Assembly: GCA_028293425.1 (NCBI GenBank)
Contig: JAQGOV010000442.1
Location: 1 to 33,335, forward strand
Origin: Verrucomicrobiales bacterium
GTDB lineage: Bacteria > Verrucomicrobiota > Verrucomicrobiia > Limisphaerales > JAQGOV01
Length of the DNA: 33,335 bases
Direction: 5' to 3'
The notes under the pieces were generated by a model that did not search any database, was not told the DNA's origin, and saw only the letters and a program-made list of their open reading frames with translations. The position numbers were made by a program, and so were the translations under genes. This document shows positions 1-8,354 of the stretch, piece after piece (the stretch's first letter is position 1; each line of letters begins with the position of its first letter).

Positions 1-1
1 T

Positions 2-244
2 GCAACTGACAATTTCCGTAAAGGGAGCTTTCGGCTGGTCCCTGTAGCCGGGAACGGTGCAGCCCTCCATTACTCTCTACAAAGCGCAACCGACCAACTA
101 AATTCCCAGACCGTTTGCATAGACGATGTAGTCTATCGTCGTGAGATTTTTCAGGATCCGACATATCCGTCATATCCGCCATATTCGTCCCAGGGGGTTC
201 TCATCGATTTCCGCTACCAACCGCAGTTTGACTTTAGGAATTGA
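2..244 (+). CDS. C-terminal end of an unknown protein (partial)
   Basis: The frame is open from the window edge to a TGA at 242-244, giving about 80 residues. The tail has a Pro/Tyr-rich stretch (PTYPSYPPYSSQG) and ends with alternating aromatic and hydrophobic residues (VLIDFRYQPQFDFRN). The amino-acid use looks like real coding sequence, with no stops in this frame. I do not recognise the family. The next start codon on this strand is about 100 bases downstream. Confidence 0.55.
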   Translation, partial: ATDNFRKGSFRLVPVAGNGAALHYSLQSATDQLNSQTVCIDDVVYRREIFQDPTYPSYPPYSSQGVLIDFRYQPQFDFRN

Positions 245-342
245 GGCGGGCTGCGGGACCGAAGGGTTCGCTGATAAAAACTTTTAGCAACTATCTTCGA
301 GGCCAAGCGTTTACTTATAACGGACGACGCAGCAAAATCAAA

Positions 343-1215
343 ATGATCGAGCAATCCCCCGCCATTAGTACTCGGCCGCGAACACGGATATCATTTGTTC
401 GGGTGCTCAAGGGAATTGTCCTCTGTTTGGGTCTCCTGTACCTGGCGGCTGTTGCTTGCCTCTACTTTGCGCAGCGAACACTGATGTACTTTCCGTTCCG
501 TGAAAGCCCGAACGTCCTGGCCGTCCGCGCGCAGAAGGAGGGTTTCACGTCATGGACGAACACCCACGGGGAACTGATGGGTTGGTATCGGCGAAGCCGG
601 TTGGGCGGGGCGAATTCTTCGGCTGTGCTGGTGTTCCACGGCAACGCCGGCTCAGCGGTGGACCGCACGTTCCTCGCGGACACTTTGCAGCGCGGCCAAC
701 ATGTCGATGTGTACCTGGTGGAGTATCCTGGGTATGGCGGCCGGCCCGGCGTCCCGACCGAGGAGAGCCTTTTCGCCGCTGCACGAGAGGCCTTCGACGC
801 GGTAGCCGCCAAAGGCAAAGTTTACCTGGTTGGCGAATCGCTCGGCACGGGTGTGGCCTCGCACCTGGCAGGAACATGCAGCAGCCGTGTGGCCGGGGTG
901 TTCCTGATCGCGCCGTTCAACAATTTTTCAGCCGCTGCCCACAGTCATTATCCAATCTTTCCCACTCGTTGGATCCTGAAGGACAGGTATGAATCGGATG
1001 TTTTCCTCAGGAGGTACACAGGGCCACTTGCCGTGATTCTGGCAGGCCACGATGAAGTGGTGCCCAATCATCTCGGGCGGAAATTGTTCGATGGATATGC
1101 CGGTCCCAAGAAACTGTGGATCAACGAGAGAGCCAGCCACAACAGCCTGAGCGAATTGAACGAAAACACCTGGCCGGAAGTCCTGACGTTTTTCGCGAGA
1201 GGCAAAGGATCGTAG
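343..1215 (+). CDS. Membrane-anchored alpha/beta hydrolase (BEM46/ABHD13-like)
   Basis: A 290-residue serine hydrolase of the alpha/beta fold. Residues 19-42 form one hydrophobic segment, an inner-membrane anchor or uncleaved signal, with the catalytic domain after it, probably in the periplasm. The oxyanion-loop motif FHGNAGS is at 98-104, the nucleophile elbow GESLG puts the catalytic Ser at 166, the acid is Asp237 in GHDEVVP, and the His is 266 in ASHNS. This order and spacing fit the BEM46/ABHD13 group, whose substrates are mostly unknown. The ATG at 343 is chosen because the 34 codons upstream in frame lack an ATG and are not hydrolase-like. No strong Shine-Dalgarno is visible. Substrate cannot be inferred from the neighbours. 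Confidence 0.88.
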   Translation: MIEQSPAISTRPRTRISFVRVLKGIVLCLGLLYLAAVACLYFAQRTLMYFPFRESPNVLAVRAQKEGFTSWTNTHGELMGWYRRSRLGGANSSAVLVFHGNAGSAVDRTFLADTLQRGQHVDVYLVEYPGYGGRPGVPTEESLFAAAREAFDAVAAKGKVYLVGESLGTGVASHLAGTCSSRVAGVFLIAPFNNFSAAAHSHYPIFPTRWILKDRYESDVFLRRYTGPLAVILAGHDEVVPNHLGRKLFDGYAGPKKLWINERASHNSLSELNENTWPEVLTFFARGKGS

Positions 1216-1355
1216 ACAAAGGGGTGAGACAAAGTGGTTGGATGAAGAGGCGAACAGAGACAAAGTGAGAGATGAAGTGGGGAGACGAAGGGGGCGCGAC
1301 GAAGAAGGGACCGCCTTGACGCGCTCCCAAAACTCCGCCAGCCTGTTTCCATTAC
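1216..1355. repeat. Purine-rich intergenic stretch with imperfect short repeats
   Basis: Between the hydrolase and the peptidase, about 1214-1312 is strongly G/A-biased on the + strand, with several variants of gacaaag and of agatgaag/gatgaagag. It is open in one frame, but the predicted peptide is low-complexity and unconvincing. It looks like slipped-strand simple sequence. No promoter is evident. Confidence 0.4.
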
Positions 1356-3143
1356 ATGAAACGTCTTTTGAGCATTGCAGGATTCTGTTTGATCTCCACT
1401 TTTGGCAGCGAGGCGGCGAAATCGCCGACCCCCACCCTGACCTGCGCGCCGATGGAGGATTTTATCCATGGCTTCGATACCGATCGGAGCGACGTTTCGC
1501 GGTTTTACGATTTGCCGTGGTCGAGCACACGGTTCGAGCGGCTGCAGCAGGTGTATACGAATTGGCAGGAACAACTGGGCAAGCTGGACTTTGGCTCCCT
1601 GGACCAGCAAGGAAAGATCGATTACATCCTGCTCCGGAATGAATTGAAGGGAGAGCTGTTGCAGGGCCGCATTTCGGAAAAGCGAATGCAGGAGATGGAC
1701 GAATTGCTTTCCTTTCGCAAGCAACTCCAGCAACTCGAGCAGGCCCGCTGGAAAATGGAGGCGGTGGATTCCCAGACCAGCGCCAGCACCGTCTCGGAGA
1801 TTGCCGACCAGGTGAAGAAGCTGAAGGAGCGGGTTGAGAAAGGAAAGAAGGCGAAGGATAAAAAGGAGGAGAAATCCGGCGATGAAAAGAAGGAGGAAGC
1901 AAAACCGGATGAGGCAGTGCCCCTGAAAATCTCCCCGCTAGTGGCGAAGCGCACAGCGGCCGCCATTGGCGACCTGCGGAATACGCTCAAAAACTGGTTT
2001 GTGTTTTATGACGGCTATCACCCGGATTTTTCGTGGTGGGTCAAAAAGCCCTACGACGAAGCGATGGCCAACATGGAAAGCTACGCGAAGTATCTGCGCG
2101 AAGAGGTCGCGGAGCTCAAAGGGAAGGATGAGGATCCGTTAATCGGCGAACCGGTGGGGGCCGAAGAACTGGCCGAACAGATTGCGCTGGAGATGCTCCC
2201 CTACACTGCCGAAGAATTGATTCAAATTGGTGAGCGCGAATTCGCTTGGTGCGAAGCGCGGATGAAGGAAGCCTCGCAGGAGATGGGCTTCGGCGACGAT
2301 TGGAAAGCCGCTTTGAAAAAGGTGAAGAAAGCTTACGTCCCGCCCGGCCAGCAGGACACGAGCATCGCAGAACATGCCCGCACAGCCATCGCTTTCGTCA
2401 AGGACCGCAACCTGATCACGATACCGCCGCTCGCCGAGGAGATTTGGCGCCTCACCATGGTGTCTCCGGAAGGCCAAAAAACGATTCCGTACGCTGCTTA
2501 CAGCGGGCAAAACATCATGGTCGCCTACGCGAAGGACGAGATGAAGCATGAGGACAAGCTGATGTCGATGCGTGGAAACAACCGGCACTTCACACGCATC
2601 ACGACCGCCCATGAACTCATCCCCGGTCATCACTTGCAAATCTTCATGGCAGCGCGCAATCGGGCGTATCGTTCCACCTTTTCAACTCCCTTCCTGGTGG
2701 AAGGCTGGTCCCTTTACTGGGAGCTTTTGCTCTGGGACTTGAAGTACGCGCAAACGCCCGAGGATAGAATCGGAATGCTGTTTTGGCGCATGCACCGGAG
2801 CGCCCGGATCATTGTAAGCCTGAAGTTTCACCTCGGACAAATGAAGCCGAAGGAGATGGTGGATTTCCTGGTGGACCGGGTATCACATGAAAAGCTGGGA
2901 GCCACTAGTGAAGTGAGGCGGTTTATCGGCGGCGGTTATTCCCCTTTGTACCAGTGCGGTTACATGATCGGCGGTTTGCAATTGCGCTCGCTGCGCAAGG
3001 AACTGGTCGATAAGGGCAAGATGACCGACAAACAATTTCATGACACGGTGCTCACCTACGGACCAATCCCAGTGGAATTAATTCGAGCGGGGATGCTGAA
3101 CTTGCCTTTGAAGAAGGATGGCCTTTCTCAGTGGAAATTCTAG
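1356..3143 (+). CDS. Secreted DUF885-family zinc metallopeptidase-like protein
   Basis: A 595-residue protein with an N-terminal signal peptide (about 1-20, ending GSEAA). The C-terminal half carries HELIPGHH at 419-426, the HExxxGHH-type zinc signature of DUF885 proteins, a family related to thermolysin-like or carboxypeptidase-Taq-like peptidases. The acidic residues in LVEGWSLYWE (448-457) are the likely source of the third zinc ligand. Family members are usually periplasmic or secreted lipoproteins of about 550-620 residues, so this one is full length. Odd feature: a Lys/Glu-rich, coiled-coil-like insert at about 153-187 that looks like a flexible linker inside the N-terminal helical part. 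The ATG at 1356 is chosen because the signal peptide starts there. The natural substrate is unknown. Confidence 0.85.
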   Translation: MKRLLSIAGFCLISTFGSEAAKSPTPTLTCAPMEDFIHGFDTDRSDVSRFYDLPWSSTRFERLQQVYTNWQEQLGKLDFGSLDQQGKIDYILLRNELKGELLQGRISEKRMQEMDELLSFRKQLQQLEQARWKMEAVDSQTSASTVSEIADQVKKLKERVEKGKKAKDKKEEKSGDEKKEEAKPDEAVPLKISPLVAKRTAAAIGDLRNTLKNWFVFYDGYHPDFSWWVKKPYDEAMANMESYAKYLREEVAELKGKDEDPLIGEPVGAEELAEQIALEMLPYTAEELIQIGEREFAWCEARMKEASQEMGFGDDWKAALKKVKKAYVPPGQQDTSIAEHARTAIAFVKDRNLITIPPLAEEIWRLTMVSPEGQKTIPYAAYSGQNIMVAYAKDEMKHEDKLMSMRGNNRHFTRITTAHELIPGHHLQIFMAARNRAYRSTFSTPFLVEGWSLYWELLLWDLKYAQTPEDRIGMLFWRMHRSARIIVSLKFHLGQMKPKEMVDFLVDRVSHEKLGATSEVRRFIGGGYSPLYQCGYMIGGLQLRSLRKELVDKGKMTDKQFHDTVLTYGPIPVELIRAGMLNLPLKKDGLSQWKF

Positions 3144-3149
3144 ACCACA

Positions 3150-3165
3150 TGGGGTCTTTGCCCCA
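3150..3165 (+). terminator. Weak hairpin after the DUF885 gene
   Basis: A TGGGG/CCCCA 5-bp stem with a 6-nt loop lies 7 nt after the peptidase stop codon. There is no T-tract, so it is only a possible terminator or 3' end stabiliser. Confidence 0.25.
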
Positions 3166-3334
3166 GAGACAATCAGGGGTTTAGAGGACAAGACTGGCGC
3201 GTGTTTGTGGACCGGGGTATCGGGAAGAATGGAAGGGGAATTGGTGTATCACAAGCCTTTCCTTTTTCCAGCTTAACCGACTGCATTCCGGCCCATTCAT
3301 CGGGCGGCATTACAACAACGCAAAATAGAAACGC

Positions 3335-4111
3335 ATGAATATTACCTCCTTGCAAAAAGCGCTGGCGGTCGGGGCAGCCTTGGCGGCTCTCCCGTGTTTA
3401 GCGGCGGACAACACGCCCAGCTACAACCTGCAGCCTACCTTCCCAACGGACGTGGTAGACGCTTACCCGCTGGACTACCAGACACTGAGCACCTTCGGAA
3501 TCGTCCGTTACGAAAGAACAGAAAATGGCAGGAACAACTGGCTCCTTCAACCCGAGGTCAGATACGGGTTCGCCCCGCATTGGGAAGCGGATCTGGCCAT
3601 CCCCTTCATGGAAGGCAACTACAAGGGCACAGGAGGCGGGAACATTCGGCTGGGAGCGCTTTACCAATTTCTCCAGGACGATGAATGGTACCCTGCGCTG
3701 GCTGTCGGACCCCAGGCTGAATTACCGACCGGCCGCGCCAGCCGCGGAGTGGACATTGCGCTAACACTCGCTGCCACCAAGAGCCTTGCGGCCTTTATTC
3801 CTGATGCGCGGGGAGATGCCGTCCACCTGAATTTCACGTGGAACCACAACATGCAGTCCCGGGCCATTGAAAGGGATGACTGGTTTCAGTTTCGTATGGG
3901 CTACAGCCGTGAGCTCTTTGAAGGAATTGTCGGGGTCGCCGATTTCATCCATCAACAAAATATTCTGAAACGTCATGATGAAAACATCATCGAAGGCGGT
4001 TTGATTTATACCTGGACGAAAAATCTGTCGGTCGCCGGCGGGCTCGGATTTGGGCTCGGGGCAGAGTCGCCGGATATCCGGGTGACCACAGGTGTGCAGT
4101 ACACTTTCTGA
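3335..4111 (+). CDS. Outer-membrane beta-barrel-like protein with signal peptide
   Basis: A 258-residue protein with a Sec signal peptide (1-24, cut near LAADN). The mature part alternates polar and aromatic residues as in amphipathic strands, for example NWLLQPEVRYGF, GNIRLGALYQF and LSVAGGLGFGLG. The chain ends VQYTF; a C-terminal aromatic, usually Phe, is the classic signal for insertion of outer-membrane barrels by BAM. The layout resembles the MetA-pathway/phenol-degradation type of putative porins, but this is a guess from pattern. It stands alone, with about 190 bp before it and a strong inverted repeat after it. Confidence 0.65.
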   Translation: MNITSLQKALAVGAALAALPCLAADNTPSYNLQPTFPTDVVDAYPLDYQTLSTFGIVRYERTENGRNNWLLQPEVRYGFAPHWEADLAIPFMEGNYKGTGGGNIRLGALYQFLQDDEWYPALAVGPQAELPTGRASRGVDIALTLAATKSLAAFIPDARGDAVHLNFTWNHNMQSRAIERDDWFQFRMGYSRELFEGIVGVADFIHQQNILKRHDENIIEGGLIYTWTKNLSVAGGLGFGLGAESPDIRVTTGVQYTF

Positions 4112-4140
4112 GTGCAAGGTTAAAGGGAATAGTGGTTAGC

Positions 4141-4176
4141 CAGGGTTGGTCCGCGGACAGCCGCGGACCAACCCTG
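4141..4176. repeat. Perfect 16-bp inverted repeat with a 4-nt loop
   Basis: Arm 4141-4156 (cagggttggtccgcgg) and arm 4161-4176 are exact reverse complements around the loop acag. It lies 29 nt after the barrel gene and 85 nt before the end of the facing kinase-like gene. The position suits a bidirectional terminator, but neither side has a T-run, and a perfect GC-rich 16-bp stem is longer than most bacterial terminators. A dispersed palindromic repeat is an alternative. Confidence 0.8.
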
Positions 4177-4230
4177 AGTCGTTTAAAGGTCGGAGCAGAA
4201 TGCATCCAGTTGCGGAGAAGCGACGAGCGC

Positions 4231-4245
4231 GCTCCTGACAGGAGC
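4231..4245. terminator. Small hairpin between convergent genes
   Basis: GCTCCT/AGGAGC stem with loop gac, followed on the + strand by ttaaaa. It lies 16 nt beyond the stop codon of the facing - strand gene. It could serve as a weak terminator for either side. Confidence 0.3.
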
Positions 4246-4261
4246 TTAAAAGCCGGTTAAT

Positions 4262-4699
4262 TTAATCCAAGAGGTGGATGGAAAACTTGCCTGAGACAAT
4301 TGTTACGGTGAAAAGTTCGTCAAAACCTTCCGCCCTGGTTGGAAGTTGCAACTTTTTGCGAGTGCCGTAGAGAGCTGGCACAGGTATTCTGGCCTTTCCT
4401 TCCCGAGCTTTGTTCCGCTCGATGCAATCCTCAACAGGCACATCGAAGTAATAGCCAACGACCTTGTAGCCTCCTTCCTTGCCCCGCGAAATATACGGGC
4501 GCCGTTCATCGATAGTAGGATTGGTGTTGTCCACCACGAAGTCTCTTTGTTCATGCAAACATTCCCGCAAAACCAGATTCTCTCGGTGTCGGGTTTTCAA
4601 CATATCGAGATTGATTCGGACGTGCGTGGAGGCAAATCGTTGCTGGTAGAAAGTGGATTTCCCGGAGCCTTGAAGGCCTATAAAAATAACTGCTTCCAT
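4262..4699 (-). CDS. P-loop polynucleotide kinase-like ATPase
   Basis: A 145-residue single-domain P-loop protein. The Walker A motif GLQGSGKST spans 8-16. RINLDMLKTR (28-37) gives a catalytic-type Asp at 32, and VVDNTNPT (55-62) matches the DNTN element of bacterial and phage polynucleotide kinase domains (the T4 Pnk and PNKP kinase group). An Arg-containing lid region lies at about 95-118 (NKAREGKARIPVPALYGTRKK). These enzymes phosphorylate the 5' OH of nucleic acids, but stand-alone members of this family mostly have unproved substrates. It lies 46 nt downstream of the response-regulator gene on the same strand, so cotranscription is possible. Confidence 0.8.
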   Translation of the reverse strand: MEAVIFIGLQGSGKSTFYQQRFASTHVRINLDMLKTRHRENLVLRECLHEQRDFVVDNTNPTIDERRPYISRGKEGGYKVVGYYFDVPVEDCIERNKAREGKARIPVPALYGTRKKLQLPTRAEGFDELFTVTIVSGKFSIHLLD

Positions 4700-4745
4700 T
4701 TACCAAGGAATATACACCCGCCTGTATTTCCCATAAGGGATGAAA

Positions 4746-5267
4746 TCAAGACGGGTTCGCCCTTGGTGGGGCAACACCTGGGTGCGCGCTCGGCACCGCA
4801 GCATATGGTCGGGCATACTCCTTGAGCCGCCGGAGCGCTTCGAAGGACACCGGCTGCCGGCGCAGGCAGTCATCGAGGCATTCCACAAAGTTACGAACAC
4901 GGTCCAGATTGGGACATTTGTGGACAAAGTAATGCACGCCTGCCTGGTAACAAGAGGTCACAATATCCGGCATTTCTCCGCTGCTGTACATCACCGTGGT
5001 TAGATCGCGCAAAACAGGTTGCTGGTGGATCCAGCGCAATACGTCCAAACCGGTGCTCCCGCCGTCCAGCGTGTAATCGAGGAGGATCACGACGGATTTT
5101 GTCGGTTGAATATTATGTAGGAACTCAAGCGCTGCCTGGCTGTCGGAAACGGTGACGAGGTCGAAGCACACATGGCTTTTGTTCACTTGCCGTTCCAGAA
5201 AAAACCGATCGTCTGGATTATTCTCCAGGTATAGAACAACAGGCTGACATTTGTTGGCTGTAATCAT
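4746..5267 (-). CDS. Single-domain response regulator (CheY/Rcp1-like)
   Basis: A 173-residue protein consisting of one receiver domain (about 8-140) and a basic, Pro/Ala-rich tail with no DNA-binding domain. Acidic-pocket residues are Glu15 and Asp19/20 (ENNPDD), the phospho-acceptor is Asp64 (LLDYTLDGG), the switch Ser is near 96, and the conserved Lys is 118 (YFVHKC). Such regulators act through protein contacts or in phosphorelays. The ATG at 5267 is favoured over an upstream TTG at 5285 because AGGAAG sits 7 nt before it. No histidine kinase is adjacent on this transcript, so its partner is elsewhere. Confidence 0.86.
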   Translation of the reverse strand: MITANKCQPVVLYLENNPDDRFFLERQVNKSHVCFDLVTVSDSQAALEFLHNIQPTKSVVILLDYTLDGGSTGLDVLRWIHQQPVLRDLTTVMYSSGEMPDIVTSCYQAGVHYFVHKCPNLDRVRNFVECLDDCLRRQPVSFEALRRLKEYARPYAAVPSAHPGVAPPRANPS

Positions 5268-5381
5268 TTTCTGCTTCCTTTCCAAGGTCAGACGCGCAGC
5301 AAACCGTTTCCAAGCTATGCGCGCTCTACAGGGCTGTCACCATTTCCCTTGTCAGGATTATGCAGGCGATTAAAAGCGAGG

Positions 5382-5420
5382 CAGCCTGACGAGGCTGAAA
5401 GCAGCAATGAACACTGCTGC
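5382..5420 (-). terminator. Tandem hairpins after the beta-propeller gene
   Basis: Read on the - strand, gcagca/tgctgc (5420-5401) is followed by CAGCCT-cgtc-AGGCTG (5397-5382) and then cctcgctttt. They lie about 46-85 nt past the stop of the secreted propeller gene. The stem is short and the T-run modest, so this is a plausible but weak terminator. Confidence 0.4.
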
Positions 5421-5465
5421 GCGACTGATGATTATTCCCCGCCGACAACAGTCCGGGTAACGACC

Positions 5466-6353
5466 TCAGCGAAAGATTTCTCCCTGGCTGACATCTCCGG
5501 GGGCATCGAGAATTTGAATTTGATTGACCGTCTTAAAGTGTTCCTTGTCCTCGAACTGCCAGACATTTTTTTTGTCACGAGTGACTTCGAAAAACATCGG
5601 CTGCTGGCCAATAAAACCATGGCCAAGGTAATTACAGCAAACGGTGTTGCCATTCGGCAGCCGCTGGCATCCGGCCATCAACCGCAAAGGATTCCCTGAC
5701 AGATCTTTTTCATTGAGCTCCCAAACCACTTTTTCGGAGCCGTCCAGTTCTATAACCTTGTGACCATCTCCGCAAGTGATCAGCAGATGGGAATCCGGCA
5801 ACGGCACCACTTCATGAGGATCGCCGGGAACTTTGATGGAGCGCAACACCTGGCCGGAGCCATCCAGTTCCACGACCTTTCCCTCGCCCTTAAAACACAC
5901 CAGGTAATGACCATCCTTGGTTTTGCGCGTGCCGCGATATTGATTGTGCGCCTCAGGGATGGTCGTGTGGAGCTTTATTTCCTTCGCGATCTTGCCATCA
6001 CGGCTGACTTCAATAATCCGGCTGGTTCCGCCTTCCACGATCAGCACCCGGCCGTCGGGAAGCGGCTGACAGGCGTGAACTTCAACTTTTTCGGGGGCCT
6101 TGTATTCCCAAACTATCTTTTTGGCTGGCGTCACTTCGAGAGCGCCGTTGAGAGCGCAGAGGAGATAATTGCCATTGGCCAGGCGCCAGCAATCCTGAGG
6201 ATTTTTGCACGTGTATTCCCATTCTATCGTGCCTTCGGCGGAAACAAGGCAAACCTTATTGCCATTGTAATCACAGCAAAGAAAGGGATGCGCGGCTTTG
6301 GCGGAAAAGCAAAGAAGCAAAAGCGCGAGTTGCATCAGGCGGATGGGTCTCAT
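5466..6353 (-). CDS. Secreted beta-propeller (PQQ/arylsulfotransferase-like repeat) protein
   Basis: A 295-residue protein with a signal peptide (about 1-20, ...LLLLCFSAKAA) and a chain of blade-like repeats. The repeated core is a hydrophobic strand, then LPDG or LANGN, then ...VVELDGSG or ...VIEVSRDGK, then a W-E or I-K strand, for example IEWEY, IVWEYKAP and VVWELNE. This matches beta-propellers of the PQQ-dehydrogenase or arylsulfotransferase type. No catalytic His of an arylsulfotransferase can be assigned, so a binding or structural role is as likely. The ATG at 6353 begins a good signal peptide; a GTG 7 codons upstream is the alternative. It starts 91 bp after the LytTR regulator on the same strand and may share its transcript. 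Confidence 0.7.
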   Translation of the reverse strand: MRPIRLMQLALLLLCFSAKAAHPFLCCDYNGNKVCLVSAEGTIEWEYTCKNPQDCWRLANGNYLLCALNGALEVTPAKKIVWEYKAPEKVEVHACQPLPDGRVLIVEGGTSRIIEVSRDGKIAKEIKLHTTIPEAHNQYRGTRKTKDGHYLVCFKGEGKVVELDGSGQVLRSIKVPGDPHEVVPLPDSHLLITCGDGHKVIELDGSEKVVWELNEKDLSGNPLRLMAGCQRLPNGNTVCCNYLGHGFIGQQPMFFEVTRDKKNVWQFEDKEHFKTVNQIQILDAPGDVSQGEIFR

Positions 6354-6444
6354 GCCGGGTATCCTGCCTGCCACGATGAGGATCGTCCACCGGAAATTCG
6401 CGTTGCGATCCAGCGGCAGGCACAGCCAGTTTTTCGAGACCGCC

Positions 6445-7170
6445 CTACAAACTCATCCGCTCGCGGAATAGCGTGGCCGCACGCCGGGAGAATTCGACCT
6501 CCGCGCCACCCTTCAGAATTGCCTTTAAAGAGCCGCTGAACCAGGGTTCAACCTTCTCGATGACTTCCGTGTTGATGATTTGTCCGCGGTTGATCCGGAA
6601 GAAAATGCGTTCGGGCAGCCGGGCTTCCAATTCGGTGAGCGACCGATAAATAAGAGCGGCGCCGTCGGAGAAATGGACTTTCGTATAGTTGCCTTCGGAT
6701 TCGAGGAGCCGGAAATCGTGAATGGGAACGAACCAACATTTGTCACCATCACGCAGAAACACGCGATCGGACTCGGAAAGTCGCTGTTTGGAATTGAGAG
6801 GCTCGGCACGGGGAGCGCTGGCTCGTTCTTTAAGGCGCTGGAGCGATGTGGCCAGGCGTGCCGGATCAGCAGGCTTGACGAGATAATCGACTGCGTTCAT
6901 TTCAAACGCTTGGATGGCATACTTGTCGTAGGCCGTCACGAAAACGATCCACGGCAGAGGCGGCTCGAGGGCAGCAGCTACATCAAGTCCGTTAAGCCCA
7001 GGCATCTGGATGTCCAGGAAGACAGCGTCCGGCCGGTGCAGGTCAATGGCCACAAGGGCGTCCTTGCCATTAGCGGCCTCGGCCACCACTTCAATCTCAG
7101 CGTGGGATTTGAGGAGTCGCTTGAGCTCCTCGCGGGCCAGTCGCTCGTCATCAACAACCAAAACTTTCAT
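6445..7170 (-). CDS. LytTR-family response regulator (LytR/AlgR type)
   Basis: A 241-residue two-domain DNA-binding regulator. The receiver domain (1-120) starts MKVLVVDDER, has phospho-acceptor Asp53 (VFLDIQMPG), Thr79 (FVTAYD) and Lys99 (YLVKP). The LytTR DNA-binding domain covers about 135-241, with the typical ES-EGNYTKVHF segment, the SLTELEARLP helix and FFRINRGQIIN. LytTR proteins bind direct repeats upstream of targets, often genes for cell-envelope or secreted proteins. Its ATG overlaps the stop codon of the kinase gene by 4 bp (ATGA), so the pair is translationally coupled and almost surely works together. Confidence 0.93.
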   Translation of the reverse strand: MKVLVVDDERLAREELKRLLKSHAEIEVVAEAANGKDALVAIDLHRPDAVFLDIQMPGLNGLDVAAALEPPLPWIVFVTAYDKYAIQAFEMNAVDYLVKPADPARLATSLQRLKERASAPRAEPLNSKQRLSESDRVFLRDGDKCWFVPIHDFRLLESEGNYTKVHFSDGAALIYRSLTELEARLPERIFFRINRGQIINTEVIEKVEPWFSGSLKAILKGGAEVEFSRRAATLFRERMSL

Positions 7171-8354
7171 AATTTGAGCGTGCGTATAGGGAAGCCATCC
7201 ACGTGTTCGGAACCAGCGGCCTGCCTTTCGGCCAGGGGAGCCCGGTTAAAGGGAATTGTCATTTCGGCCAGCACGTTGCCGGGTCCAGCTTCACGCAGGG
7301 AGAGCTCGGCCTGGCCCTCAAAATGCAATGCCAGCCGAGACCGCAGATTTTTCAGGCCAACCCCCGTGGATCGGCCGCCGGCCAGCAAACGGCCCGGGGT
7401 GTTGCTCACAAGAATGTGAAGGAAACATGAGCTTCGACTCGCCTCAATCCGAATGAGAGCGCCGTCAACATGAGTGCCGACGCCGTGTTTGATGGCATTT
7501 TCAACCAGCGTTTGGACTGCAAACGGAGGGACGAGCGCCTCCTGTGCTTCTGGAGCGATTTCGAACTTGGTGCGAAGTCGTTCCTCGAAACGGATCTCCT
7601 CGAGCGCCAGATAATATTTCACGGCGTCCAATTCCCTGCTGAGTGGAACCATTTCCTTTTCGCTGGAGCTCAGGGCACCGCGGAGGAGATTTGCAAGGAG
7701 TGTGACCGCCTCACGCGCCCGGCCAGGGTTGCTTTCCACCAGGGAACGAATGCTGTTCAATGCGTTGAAAAGGAAATGGGGGTTTAATTGGATACGCAGC
7801 GCGCGCAGTTCGGCGTCCTTCAAAGCAGCGTTGAGATTGGCGCGATCGAGCGCGGCCTGCTGGTAATGACGCAAATAATGCCAGCCGAAGTAGAAGCCCG
7901 ACCAGACAACGAGAGCGCTGTAAGACCAGAAGAAAGCTGCAAAAGCAACGGCACCATTCTCTTCCGGCTTCACCTTGTAAGGGTCGAAGGCCCAAATCAA
8001 AGGGAAGAACATGGCGACATAAATGCAGGCAGCCGGGATGCAAAGAAATATTGACCAGAGCAGTTGCTTGCGGGAAGACCACTGGAACCAGCCCTGGTGC
8101 AAAATCAGGCCTCTCAAAAGGTGGGTAATGACGATCCCAAAGCAGGCGCCAACCAGGTTAAACCAGGCGCTGAATGCGGTGCGTTCGGAATGCAGGACGC
8201 TAGCCACAATCTCGCCGGTGGCACCACCGAACCACCCAATCAATTGGCAAACCCAATAGGAGGGATGGCCCATCCACATTCGTTTCCAGCCCAAACGGAC
8301 GTGTTTGCCCGGTTTAGACTGTAGCGATGGATGCGCTGGGACATCATCAATCAT
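7167..8354 (-). CDS. LytS/YehU-type sensor histidine kinase
   Basis: A 395-residue membrane kinase of the His_kinase (PF06580-type) family. Four or so membrane helices lie in the first 160 residues (YWVCQLIGWFGG, FNLVGACFGIVITHLL, LLWSIFLCIPAACIYVAMFF, AVAFAAFFWSYSALVVW). The dimerisation/phosphorylation segment has His193 in LNPHFLFNALNSI. The ATPase domain has the N-box Asn286 in LVENAIKHG and a G-box near GVGLKNLRSRL. No extracellular sensor domain is present, so the membrane part probably senses. The ATG at 8354 is chosen because the frame upstream is poor in protein-like sequence; a downstream ATG pair at the GWKRMWMGH segment is also possible. It is the first gene of the pair with the LytTR regulator. 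Confidence 0.9.
   Translation of the reverse strand: MIDDVPAHPSLQSKPGKHVRLGWKRMWMGHPSYWVCQLIGWFGGATGEIVASVLHSERTAFSAWFNLVGACFGIVITHLLRGLILHQGWFQWSSRKQLLWSIFLCIPAACIYVAMFFPLIWAFDPYKVKPEENGAVAFAAFFWSYSALVVWSGFYFGWHYLRHYQQAALDRANLNAALKDAELRALRIQLNPHFLFNALNSIRSLVESNPGRAREAVTLLANLLRGALSSSEKEMVPLSRELDAVKYYLALEEIRFEERLRTKFEIAPEAQEALVPPFAVQTLVENAIKHGVGTHVDGALIRIEASRSSCFLHILVSNTPGRLLAGGRSTGVGLKNLRSRLALHFEGQAELSLREAGPGNVLAEMTIPFNRAPLAERQAAGSEHVDGFPIRTLKL

Noticed and set aside
5760-6539. A 259-codon open frame on the + strand opposite the propeller and regulator genes
   Set aside because: It crosses two well-supported - strand genes and has no signal, domain or ribosome binding site.
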